Origin: Collinsella sp.
GTDB lineage: Bacteria > Actinomycetota > Coriobacteriia > Coriobacteriales > Coriobacteriaceae
DNA length: 26,793 nt
Direction of reading: 5' to 3'
Assembly: GCA_019419555.1 (NCBI GenBank)
Contig: DXZR01000028.1
Location: forward strand, 1 to 26,793
Shown: one piece after another, positions 6,180-12,426 of the stretch
How the letters are laid out: each line of letters opens with the position of its first letter
Position numbering within the stretch: position 1 is the first letter of the stretch
The notes under the pieces: generated by a model
The model's input: only the letters and a program-made list of their open reading frames with translations
What the model was told of the DNA's origin: nothing
Databases searched by the model: none
Position numbers and translations under genes: made by a program

Positions 6180-6203
6180 GTGCCGCCGTTGCCTCAGCGG
6201 CAC
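6180..6203. repeat. Inverted repeat after cassette 1
   Basis: GTGCCGC (6180-6186) pairs with GCGGCAC (6197-6203) around a ten-base loop, 47 bp after the cassette 1 stop codon. No T run follows, so termination here is uncertain. Confidence 0.45.
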
Positions 6204-6303
6204 GTTACGGGCTAGTCGGTTCGATTTAACGTACGCTCTGCATGCAATATCAATCCCCATGCGAAGGGAGTGTCGCATATGCATGCAGCGGCAATTAACC
6301 TTC

Positions 6304-6313
6304 GGGGGGTGGG
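6304..6313 (+). repeat. Interrupted G tract in the leader of cassette 2
   Basis: Six Gs, one T and three Gs occupy the place of the ten-G run of cassette 3. The T makes the tract less prone to slippage and encodes Trp in GGWVSP. The second ATG is in frame, so the pilin part of this copy is fixed in the on state. Confidence 0.8.
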
Positions 6314-6331
6314 TATCTCCTAGGAATACCC
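6311..6331 (+). promoter_or_regulatory. Stem-loop at the G tract, cassette 2
   Basis: GGGTAT (6311-6316) pairs with ATACCC (6326-6331), with a nine-base loop CTCCTAGGA. Compared with cassette 3, two stem pairs differ on both sides so that pairing is kept. The loop's CTCC is complementary to the upstream GGAG of the ribosome-binding site. Confidence 0.6.
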
Positions 6332-7297
6332 GCCTCCGAGGCCAAGGAGCCATCGAGTACGTTCTGGTCATCGCGATTATCGTCCTGGTTGTGATGATAG
6401 CCGGCCCTTGGGTCTCGTCGGCAATCAGGAACCAGTTCAACACGGTGGCGGGAGTATTGGTAAACGGGACAGCAGGTGGGACTTGGGAACCGAGCGGTTC
6501 CGGCAGCGGTAACGGCGCGGGTTCCGCGACCGTCCAGGCGGCGCTCGCCAAGGACGCGAAGGACACGCGAAGGACTGGACCCTCGGTGAGCAGAAGGCAG
6601 TTGCCGAGGACATCGCCGCCAAGGGCGAGGCGTCGCCCGCCTACGCCAAGGCGAAGGCCGCGATGGATGCCGGCACCGAGTTCTCGATGAAGCTCACCGA
6701 TGGCAAGACGCTGACTTACCGCATTATCGGCATCAATCATGATGACCCTGCAGGCGGTTCAATCCGGCAAGGCGGGCCTCACGTTCCTCACCACCACGAC
6801 GGGCATTTGGTCCCCCATGAACGCGATTGACACCAACGCCGGCGGTTGGGAGAAGTCTGAACTCCGTCAGAAAATGAACTCCGGCAAGATCTGGAATCTG
6901 ATGCCCTCCGATTTCCAGTCCAAGGTGAAGGCCGTCAAAAAGCTATCGAACAATGTCGGGGGCGGTGATGAGAACAAGAACGCCGCCGTGACGGCTACCT
7001 CGGACAAGCTGTTCCTGCTCAGCTACTCTGAGATCGCCCCCCACCTCCTATTGGGCATCCTATCCCTGGACTTCCTCCGAGGGCACCCAGTACGAGGCCT
7101 TCAAAGGCAAGGTGACGGAGAACTATAATCCCAACTCTGCCATTGCCATTGGCAGCGGTTGGTGGGAGCGTTCGGTGTTTCCGAACGCCTCGAAGGGCTT
7201 CCTCCATGTCGACAGCAGCGGCAATCCGTCGGACAGCAACTCCGCGCCGGGCTGGTTTTGCGTCTCCCCCGCCTGGTGCTTCTAGCTTGTCTAGCGC

Positions 7298-7330
7298 AAA
7301 GCCCGCGTTACCCCGCGCGTGCTTTCTTTT
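7298..7330 (+). terminator. Probable rho-independent terminator after cassette 2
   Basis: AAAGC (7298-7302) pairs with GCTTT (7321-7325), and the inner CGCG (7304-7307) pairs with CGCG (7314-7317) with small internal loops. TTTCTTTT follows. It sits 12 bp after the stop codon, in the same position as the cleaner terminator after cassette 3. Confidence 0.6.
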
Positions 7331-7350
7331 GGCGACCGAACGAACGGCTT

Positions 7351-7480
7351 CAGGTTCATGGCACGGGTAGTCGGATTGAAGAGAAATGGGGTCATACAGC
7401 GGCTCTCAGAGCGCCTGCCGCACTCCCCCGCCATTACCTCTGCTGCGTCCTCGTATAGAGTCCATCCTGCTTGGTGTTTC
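7351..7480 (+). repeat. Conserved 3' tail, copy A (after cassette 2)
   Basis: About 130 bp past the terminator closely match 9090-9213 after cassette 3, including a 32-base identical block (7393-7424 versus 9124-9155). The shared block contains GCGGC and GCCGC around CTCTCAGAG, so it can fold. The repeat shows that the duplicated unit extends beyond gene and terminator. Confidence 0.8.
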
Positions 7481-7547
7481 GAGTTCGGGGCGTATACGGT
7501 GGGTGGATAATGGATTCACTTCGATGACGGCGTTTACGGGAGCGACC

Positions 7548-7775
7548 ATGGCGATGCGCGAGATCGCGGTCAAGTTCGATGAGGGCGAAATGGCCTTGAT
7601 TCAGGGCCATGCGGACGCCACGGGCATGACCTTTTCCGAGTTCGTGAGAAGGGCCGCGTTCGAGAAGGCTGAGGACATGGCGGACATCGAGGCCTACAAC
7701 GAGGCTTTGGACGGGGACGGCGGCACTCGCTACCCGATGGAAGAGGTCGTGCGCATGGCGGTGGAGGCTGAGTGA
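7548..7775 (+). CDS. DUF6290-type ribbon-helix-helix antitoxin, orphan
   Basis: A 75-aa protein starting at ATG 7548 behind GGGAG (7538-7542); an ATG two codons on is also possible. It begins MAMREIAVKFDEGEMALIQ, then has GMTFSEFVRRAAFEKAEDM and ends VVRMAVEAE. A short N-terminal strand, a helix, G-x-T-x-S-E-F and a second helix form the ribbon-helix-helix pattern of DUF6290/RelB-like antitoxins. These bind operator DNA as dimers and neutralise a RelE-type nuclease through the C-terminal tail. The toxin normally follows directly. Here an overlapping GTG opens only 11 codons before a stop, and a terminator follows, so the antitoxin is an orphan. It sits between two pilin cassettes. Orphan RHH proteins can act as regulators or cross-antitoxins, but nothing in the sequence ties it to the pilins. 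Confidence 0.75.
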   Translation: MAMREIAVKFDEGEMALIQGHADATGMTFSEFVRRAAFEKAEDMADIEAYNEALDGDGGTRYPMEEVVRMAVEAE

Positions 7776-7820
7776 TTGTCCACACGCGTTGTCTGTCTCG
7801 GCTCTAAAGGCTTCTCTTGG

Positions 7821-7855
7821 GCGGGGTTCGGCTTATAGCCGGGTCCCGCTTTTTT
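7821..7855 (+). terminator. Rho-independent terminator after the antitoxin gene
   Basis: GCGGGGTTCGGC (7821-7832) pairs imperfectly with GCCGGGTCCCGC (7838-7849), followed by six Ts (7850-7855). It lies about 45 bp after the stop codon. Confidence 0.8.
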
Positions 7856-8066
7856 GCGGCTTTCAGTTGTCTTTCTGAAGGTATGAAATGGCTGCCTCGA
7901 TATGAATACGGTCGGCATTCGAAGCGGACGTTATAGCCGCGCTAATAGCGCATGACTTTCTCCCCTGCCGTCATCGTTGCCGCAGCGTCAAGACCGTTGC
8001 AAATACTTGGAATAGCCCTACGCTCGGCTCGTATTGCAAACCCCGAGTGAAGGGAGCCGTATATGC

Positions 8067-8321
8067 ATGCAGCGGCAATTAACCTTCGGGGGGGGGGTCG
8101 CTCCTGAAACGACCCGCTTCCGAAGGCAATCAATTATCGAGTACGTCCTGATCATTGCCGTCATCGGCCTGGTCATCGTGTTCGCGGGACCCGGCGTGGC
8201 CGGAGCCATCCGAAACCAGTCCAACCTGGTCGGCAACACGGTGAACAATGGGACGGTCGGCGGCGTCGAGGGAGGCGCGTCCGGTGGCGGCTCCGCAGGC
8301 GCCGATTCCGCGGCCGTCTAG
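8067..8321 (+). CDS. Pilin cassette 3, N-terminal part: class III/Flp-type prepilin, 84 aa to an amber stop
   Basis: GGGAG (8052-8056) precedes ATGCATG (8063 and 8067). The second ATG is in frame through a ten-G tract (8088-8097) and gives MQRQLTFGGGVAPETTRF, then RRQSIIEYVLIIAV. Glu and Tyr match positions +5 and +6 of class III/Flp prepilins, and a hydrophobic helix follows. The residue before the cleavage point is Arg, not the Gly of cassettes 1 and 2, so processing may be impaired. After a Gly/Ser linker the frame meets TAG at 8319-8321, where cassette 2 has CAG. Translation can continue only by readthrough or suppression; the same frame stays open for another 230 codons. As it stands the product is a short pilin-like peptide. 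An upstream TTG at 8034 is in frame but has no good ribosome-binding site. Confidence 0.6.
   Translation: MQRQLTFGGGVAPETTRFRRQSIIEYVLIIAVIGLVIVFAGPGVAGAIRNQSNLVGNTVNNGTVGGVEGGASGGGSAGADSAAV
8088..8097 (+). repeat. G10 tract in the leader of cassette 3
   Basis: Ten uninterrupted Gs encode the Gly stretch of the prepilin leader. At this length the ATG at 8067 is in frame. Nine Gs would bring the ATG at 8063 into frame instead, and eleven would leave neither. Confidence 0.85.
8095..8115 (+). promoter_or_regulatory. Stem-loop at the G tract, cassette 3
   Basis: GGGTCG (8095-8100) pairs perfectly with CGACCC (8110-8115) around a nine-base loop CTCCTGAAA. Loop length and the CTCC word match cassette 2, while the stem bases have changed in compensating pairs. 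Confidence 0.6.
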
Positions 8322-9014
8322 GTGGCCATCGCCAAGGACGCGAAGGACTGGACCCTCGACGAGCAGGAGGCGGTTGCCAAAGACATTGCCAAGAACGGTA
8401 CATCGTCTATCGCCTACGCCAAGGCCAAGGCCGCCATGGATGCCGGCACCAAGTTCTCGATGAAGCTGACCAATGGCAAGACGCTCGAGTACCGTATCAT
8501 CGGCATCAACCACGACGACTTGGCCGATGGTAGCGGCATGGCAGGCTTGACGTTCGAGGCGACCAACTCTGCCTTGGGTAGCCAGAGAATGAACGCTACG
8601 GACACCAATGCCGGTGGTTGGGATAAGTCCGAGCTCCGTACCCGCCTCAACAGCGGTGACCTCTGGTTGCTCCTGCCCAGCGAGCTCCAGTCAAAGGTGA
8701 AACCCGTCACAAAGACAACCGATAACGTTGGCGGTAACGGGGGCGGTGCCCCCTCGGCGACGACCGACAAGGTTTTTCTGCTCTCGGCAACCGAAGTATA
8801 CGGGGATATGCAATCTGACGGCATCCAGTACGAGTGCTACAAATCCAAGGGCGTGACGAGGTCGAACTATTCCGGTGCATCAGGCTATAGCCACTGGACT
8901 CGTTCCGTGAGACCGCGCAGCTCCACATCCTTTCGCTATGTTCAAAGCGGCGGTATTTGCTACAGCTACAGCGCGACGGACTCGTTTTATGTCCTCCCCG
9001 CTTTCTGCTTCTGA
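8322..9014 (+). CDS. DUF6273-like C-terminal part of pilin cassette 3
   Basis: Immediately after the amber codon, in the same frame, 230 further codons run to TGA 9012-9014. The first part (AIAKDAKDWTLDEQEAVAKD) is a helical linker that matches cassette 2. The C-terminal 170 or so residues form a DUF6273-like domain: FSMKLTNGKTLEYRIIGINH, GGWDKSELRTRLNSGDLW, VFLLSATEV, SHWTRSVRP and a final DSFYVLPAFCF. DUF6273 occurs in surface or secreted proteins of gut bacteria, and its biochemical role is unknown. A GTG at 8322 could start an independent protein, but no ribosome-binding site precedes it, so this is most likely the distal half of a gene cut by one CAG-to-TAG change. Codon use and the open frame suggest the mutation is recent, or that the stop is sometimes read through. 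Confidence 0.7.
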   Translation: MAIAKDAKDWTLDEQEAVAKDIAKNGTSSIAYAKAKAAMDAGTKFSMKLTNGKTLEYRIIGINHDDLADGSGMAGLTFEATNSALGSQRMNATDTNAGGWDKSELRTRLNSGDLWLLLPSELQSKVKPVTKTTDNVGGNGGGAPSATTDKVFLLSATEVYGDMQSDGIQYECYKSKGVTRSNYSGASGYSHWTRSVRPRSSTSFRYVQSGGICYSYSATDSFYVLPAFCF

Positions 9015-9028
9015 TCTCTTTCATCGCA

Positions 9029-9060
9029 AAGCCCTCGCAATCCTGCGAGGGCTTTTCTTT
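9029..9060 (+). terminator. Rho-independent terminator after cassette 3
   Basis: AAGCCCTCGCA (9029-9039) pairs perfectly with TGCGAGGGCTT (9044-9054) around a four-base loop, and the T run TTTTCTTTT begins at the foot of the stem. It lies 14 bp after the stop codon. Confidence 0.92.
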
Positions 9061-9089
9061 TGGCGATTACTCAAACAATTCGAGGTTCA

Positions 9090-9213
9090 TTGTACAGGTA
9101 ATCGGGTTGAGGAGAAATGGGGGCATACAGCGGCTCTCAGAGCGCCTGCCGCACTTCCCCGCCATTACCTTTGCGGCATCCTCGTATGGAGTCCATCCTG
9201 GTTGGCGTTTTGT
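9090..9213 (+). repeat. Conserved 3' tail, copy B (after cassette 3)
   Basis: The partner of 7351-7480, roughly 80% identical by eye with a 32-base perfect block (9124-9155). No ORF in it is convincing. It marks the right end of the duplicated cassette unit. Confidence 0.8.
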
Positions 9214-9483
9214 TGTAACCGCTCACTTGTCCACAGATCAAGTGAACTGCTGGAATAAATACAGCGACACACTAGTTCGTTACAGTCGCCATATCTGCGT
9301 AAATCGCCGCGATAAATACAGCCTGTACTCGTCTGTATACCAGCTACGCGTATGTAGATTCATGTCGCGTTAATAAATCGGCTCAAGCGCGTGCAAAACG
9401 CGCAAGTAACCGCAAAAAGCGATTATCGCGCAGGTAGATTTTTGGCACCCTGTTGCTTAATCAAAATTAAGCAATTGATTATT
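9214..9483. other. Intergenic segment rich in short repeats, 3' of the tRNA
   Basis: No gene is visible. The words ATAAATACAG (twice, about 9256 and 9311) and AAATCG (about 9300 and 9375) recur. Two hairpins are clear: GCGCGT/ACGCGC (9387-9392/9398-9403), and the AT-rich TTGCTTAAT/ATTAAGCAA (9453-9461/9466-9474). This is where the accessory region meets the tRNA gene. No integrase gene or repeat of the tRNA end was found in the window. Confidence 0.5.
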
Positions 9484-9516
9484 AAACAAAAAAGGTCAGG
9501 CACTAGGTGCCTGACC
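9484..9516 (-). terminator. Rho-independent terminator of the tRNA-Pro transcript
   Basis: On the minus strand GGTCAGGCAC pairs perfectly with GTGCCTGACC (9494-9516, three-base loop), and TTTTTTGTTT follows. It begins about 10 nt after the encoded CCA end of the tRNA. Confidence 0.93.
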
Positions 9517-9526
9517 TGCAAACTTC

Positions 9527-9603
<77 letters not shown>

Positions 9604-9645
9604 AAGCTTTTGTTTGTTGCTCTGCTCTCGCTTGCAACAGGGAGT

Positions 9646-9675
9646 ATATTAACCCGAAACTTTGCCCTTGTGCAA
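9646..9675 (-). promoter_or_regulatory. Putative tRNA-Pro promoter
   Basis: On the minus strand TTGCAC (9670-9675) and TAATAT (9646-9651) are 18 bp apart, about 43 bp upstream of the tRNA and immediately after the coaBC stop. No terminator is seen between coaBC and this site, so read-through from the operon is also possible. Confidence 0.45.
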
Positions 9676-9683
9676 GAACTTTT

Positions 9684-10898
9684 TTACAAATTTTGAAGCA
9701 AGTCCAAAATTGTATCTGCGAGCTGGGGTTTTGTTAGCACGGGAAGTTCTTGCGTACCCGTTGTGCTCACGATCCAGGCCTTGTTGGTATCGGTTCCAAA
9801 ACCCGAATCGGCACGCGAGACATCGTTGGCGATAATGGCATCGCAACCCTTGCGGGCGAGCTTTCGCTGCGCGTACTCCACGACGTTATCAGTCTCTGCC
9901 GCAAAGCCTATCACGCACCGCTCTCCCTTTTGGCGCGAAAGTTCGGCCAGGATATCGACCGTCTCGACCAGTTCGATGCGATCCAGACGCTCGTTAGCCT
10001 TTTTGAGCTTATGGTCGGCAGGGGCTGCGGGGGTGTAGTCGGCGACGGCTGCGGCACAAATGGCCGCATCGGCCGTCTGAAAGGCGCCCAGAGCCGCCTG
10101 CAGCATTTCAGCGGCGGTTTGCACGCGTACGCATTCCACGCCGCTGGGGACATCGAGCGATGTCGGCCCCAGCACAAGCGTGACCGCAGCACCGCGGCGA
10201 GCGGCCTCCCCCGCCAGGGCGATGCCCATCTTGCCCGACGACCGGTTGCCGATGAAGCGCACAGGGTCGATCGGCTCGTGCGTTGGGCCGGCGGTGATTA
10301 CGATGCGCTTGCCCGCCAGGTCTTGCGGGACGGGGTTCAGCACCTCGCAGGCGGCCTCGACGATGTCCTCGGGCTCGCTCATGCGTCCCGTGTCCACGTC
10401 GCCGCAGGCAAGGTAGCCGCTGCCGGGTCCCACCACATGGACGCCACGGTCGCGCAATGTGGCCATGTTGGCCTGCGTCGCCGGCGCCTTCCACATGCCG
10501 TTGTTCATAGCGGGTGCGATCACGATGGGTCGCGGCGTGGCAAGCAGCGTGGTGGAGATGAGGTCATCGGCGATACCGTTTGCCATCTTGGCGATGATAT
10601 TGGCCGTCGCGGGCGCCACGACCACCAGATCGGGCTCCTGCGCCAGCGAAATGTGGTGGATGGGGTCGGAGGGATCGTCGAATAGGCCCACGGCAACGGG
10701 CTCGTTGGTGAGCGCACGGAAGGTGAGCGGGCCCACAAACTCGGTGGCATGCTCGCTCATAAGGACCTTGACGCGCGCGCCGCGCTTTTGCAGCAGGCGC
10801 ACGATATTGCACGACTTATAGGCGGCGATCCCGCCGGTAATGCCCAGCAGGATCGTCTTTCCCTCAAGTTGCATTGAATTGTCGGGTGCCGCCGTCAT
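9684..10898 (-). CDS. coaBC: Bifunctional phosphopantothenoylcysteine decarboxylase / phosphopantothenate-cysteine ligase
   Basis: A 404-aa bifunctional enzyme of coenzyme A synthesis. CoaB joins 4'-phosphopantothenate to cysteine, and CoaC decarboxylates the product to 4'-phosphopantetheine. The CoaC half (about residues 10-185) shows the flavoprotein start KTILLGITGGIAAYK, the His-bearing DPIHHISLAQ, the substrate-binding PAMNNGMW and the reactive Cys in GYLACGD. The CoaB half (about 190-404) shows ITAGPTHEPIDPVRFIGNRS followed by SGKMG, and AAVADYTP with a KLKK lysine motif. ATG 10898 is preceded by AAGGAAG inside the end of the upstream gene. It is the last gene of the co-directional run; the tRNA-Pro promoter follows. 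Confidence 0.97.
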   Translation of the reverse strand: MTAAPDNSMQLEGKTILLGITGGIAAYKSCNIVRLLQKRGARVKVLMSEHATEFVGPLTFRALTNEPVAVGLFDDPSDPIHHISLAQEPDLVVVAPATANIIAKMANGIADDLISTTLLATPRPIVIAPAMNNGMWKAPATQANMATLRDRGVHVVGPGSGYLACGDVDTGRMSEPEDIVEAACEVLNPVPQDLAGKRIVITAGPTHEPIDPVRFIGNRSSGKMGIALAGEAARRGAAVTLVLGPTSLDVPSGVECVRVQTAAEMLQAALGAFQTADAAICAAAVADYTPAAPADHKLKKANERLDRIELVETVDILAELSRQKGERCVIGFAAETDNVVEYAQRKLARKGCDAIIANDVSRADSGFGTDTNKAWIVSTTGTQELPVLTKPQLADTILDLLQNL

Positions 10899-10900
10899 CG

Positions 10901-11620
10901 TTAGGCTTCCTTACTGGGAAGCACCAGCAGACGGTGGCAATACGGGCAGTGCGCGATCTCGCTACCGTCGTGGTTGAGGTCGCTCATGGACGACGCCTGC
11001 AGCGCGGTGTGGCAGATGGTGGGAATGTTGCCCTTGATGGTCTCGACGGCCAGGCCGCGGAACTGCTTGAGCAGGCGCTCGTAGTCGGTGAGCACGTCGG
11101 TCGGCAGCGTGGCAGCCAGCGCAGTGCGCTCCTTGGTGGCGGCGTCAATCTGTGCCTGGAGGTCGGCGGCCTTGGCGCGGGCGGCCTTGGTGTCGGCCTT
11201 CACGCCTTCCTCGAACTTGGCGATGATGGCCTGCGCGCGAGCCTCGCGGTCGAGCGCCTCCTTGTGGGCGATGACGACGTCCTTGCGGGTGTGCTCGATC
11301 TTGTCCAGACGCTTGGCCAGAGTGGCGAGCTCGTTCTCTAGGTCCTGAACCTCGCGGTAGTCAGAGCCGTCAACGTGGCGCTTCTTGGCGGCCTCGATGG
11401 CGTTATTGGTCTGGATCTCGGTGGTGTTGAGATCGTCGAGCTCAATATCCAGGTCCTTGCGCTGGGCGTAGAGCTTGGTCATCTCGGACTTGAGCTTCAC
11501 ATAGGTCTTGCGCTTGGAAGCGAGCTCCTTGAGCTCCGGCATATTGGCAAGTTCGCTCTTGTTGCGGGCGAGCTCCAAATCGATCTGTTGCAGCTTGAGT
11601 AGCGTAGCGCCGGCGCTCAT
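10901..11620 (-). CDS. Coiled-coil zinc-ribbon protein (CT398-like)
   Basis: A 239-aa protein. ATG 11620 (MSAGATLLKLQQID) was chosen because AAAGGAGAG stands just upstream; it overlaps the nif3 stop as ATGA. About residues 5-185 are one long heptad-rich coiled coil full of Lys, Glu, Ala and Leu, followed by a short domain ending HCPYCHRLLVL. This is the layout of the CT398/CdsZ-like family, which often neighbours nif3 genes and is proposed to act as a scaffold or regulator. The usual C-x2-C pair of the first zinc knuckle is here a single Cys followed by His (PTICHTAL), so metal binding may use Cys-His plus the C-terminal CPYCH. No enzymatic role is indicated. Confidence 0.85.
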   Translation of the reverse strand: MSAGATLLKLQQIDLELARNKSELANMPELKELASKRKTYVKLKSEMTKLYAQRKDLDIELDDLNTTEIQTNNAIEAAKKRHVDGSDYREVQDLENELATLAKRLDKIEHTRKDVVIAHKEALDREARAQAIIAKFEEGVKADTKAARAKAADLQAQIDAATKERTALAATLPTDVLTDYERLLKQFRGLAVETIKGNIPTICHTALQASSMSDLNHDGSEIAHCPYCHRLLVLPSKEA

Positions 11621-12426
11621 AAGTTCTCTCCTTTTGTCACAGTCCACCATTGGCAAGGGTTCAGTATTTTAATCGCATGACGGGGGTCGACCCCGGCGTC
11701 AACTGCAGAGTTCATCAATATATCAACGAACGGCTCTTCGGAGCGGTCGTGGCCGAGCAAGATCACCGGTAGCCCGCGCAAGGCAAGGTCTTGCGCCACG
11801 TGGTAGCCCGCCTCGCCCGTCACGATGACATCTGCGCCTGCGGCAATGGCGAGCTCTCCAAAGTCGCCCAGGGAGCCGCCCAGAATGGCGACGCTGCGGC
11901 ACGGGTGATCGGCCTCGCCCCATACGCGTGGGTCGCTGCCAAACGCCGTGGCGGCGCGAGTGGCAAGGTCACGCAGGCTGCAGGGGTCGTTGAGCGTTGC
12001 AAGCGCGCCCAGGCCAGTCGCTTCGGGGTCGTCCACGTGCTCCAGCGAGCTTGCGGGCGCGGCGTCCAACAGCGTACTTAGGCAAACGCGAGCCTCATGC
12101 GAGCGGTCCAGATTGGTGTGGAGCGAGATGATGCTCACGCCGCAGCGGGCCGCCTCGTAGAGCGCCGCACTGCACTGGGGACGCGTCGCGCTGGGCGGGC
12201 AAAATGCCTCGGGCGCCTTGATGTAGACGGGATGATGCGTGAGCAACACGTTGGCTCCGGCTTCCAAGGCGCGCTGCACGTTGTCCCTGGTAGCGTCGAG
12301 CGCGCAGGCCACGCCACGGATCTCGTCGTCGGGGTCGCCAACGGATAAGCCTACGTGGTCCCAGGGTTCGGCGTCCGTCTTAGGATAGCGTGCAAGCAGG
12401 GCGCGCTCGAGTTGGGCGACGATCAT
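11617..12426 (-). CDS. Nif3-like dinuclear metal centre protein
   Basis: A 269-aa Nif3/YbgI-family protein, annotated in databases as GTP cyclohydrolase I type 2-like, although its physiological role is not settled. Metal ligands are visible in the conserved motifs: DHVGLSVGD near the N-terminus, LLTHHPVYIK, SLHTNLDRS, and LLGHDRSEEPF near the C-terminus. Length is normal for bacterial members. The start overlaps the cysteine desulfurase stop and the end overlaps the zinc-ribbon gene start, both as ATGA, which implies translational coupling. Pairing of nif3 with the coiled-coil zinc-ribbon gene is common in Gram-positive bacteria and suggests joint function. Confidence 0.93.
   Translation of the reverse strand: MIVAQLERALLARYPKTDAEPWDHVGLSVGDPDDEIRGVACALDATRDNVQRALEAGANVLLTHHPVYIKAPEAFCPPSATRPQCSAALYEAARCGVSIISLHTNLDRSHEARVCLSTLLDAAPASSLEHVDDPEATGLGALATLNDPCSLRDLATRAATAFGSDPRVWGEADHPCRSVAILGGSLGDFGELAIAAGADVIVTGEAGYHVAQDLALRGLPVILLGHDRSEEPFVDILMNSAVDAGVDPRHAIKILNPCQWWTVTKGENL

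Larger units (their letters stand above)
6283..7285 (+). pseudogene. Pilin cassette 2: class III/Flp-type prepilin with DUF6273-like domain, three frameshifts
   Basis: GGGAG (6266-6270) precedes ATGCATG; the second ATG (6283) is in frame with the body and gives MQRQLTFGGWVSPRNTRLRG|QGAIEYVL, with Gly -1, Glu +5, Tyr +6 and a hydrophobic helix. After a Gly/Ser linker the frame is broken three times relative to cassette 3. First, an 11-bp tandem duplication of ACGCGAAGGAC lies near 6553-6575, so the frame stops at 6690. Second, there is one extra base near 6753 (CAATCC), which restores frame. Third, there is one extra C in the C6 run near 7036. Corrected for these, the C-terminal half reads as a DUF6273-like domain (GWEKSELRQKMNSG, LFLLSYSE, GSGWWERSV) ending GWFCVSPAWCF at TAG 7283-7285. 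Decayed or silent; it could still donate sequence to relatives by recombination. Confidence 0.75.

Noticed and set aside
7386..7547. N-terminal extension of the antitoxin frame
   Set aside because: It runs through the conserved non-coding tail of cassette 2. The strong ribosome-binding site and family start are at 7548.
8322..9014. Independent DUF6273 gene starting at GTG 8322
   Set aside because: No Shine-Dalgarno sequence precedes it, and alignment with cassette 2 shows it is the continuation of the pilin frame after a nonsense change.
9214..9483. CRISPR-like array next to tRNA-Pro
   Set aside because: The repeated words are about 10 bp, irregularly spaced and only two copies each; no repeat-spacer periodicity and no cas genes.
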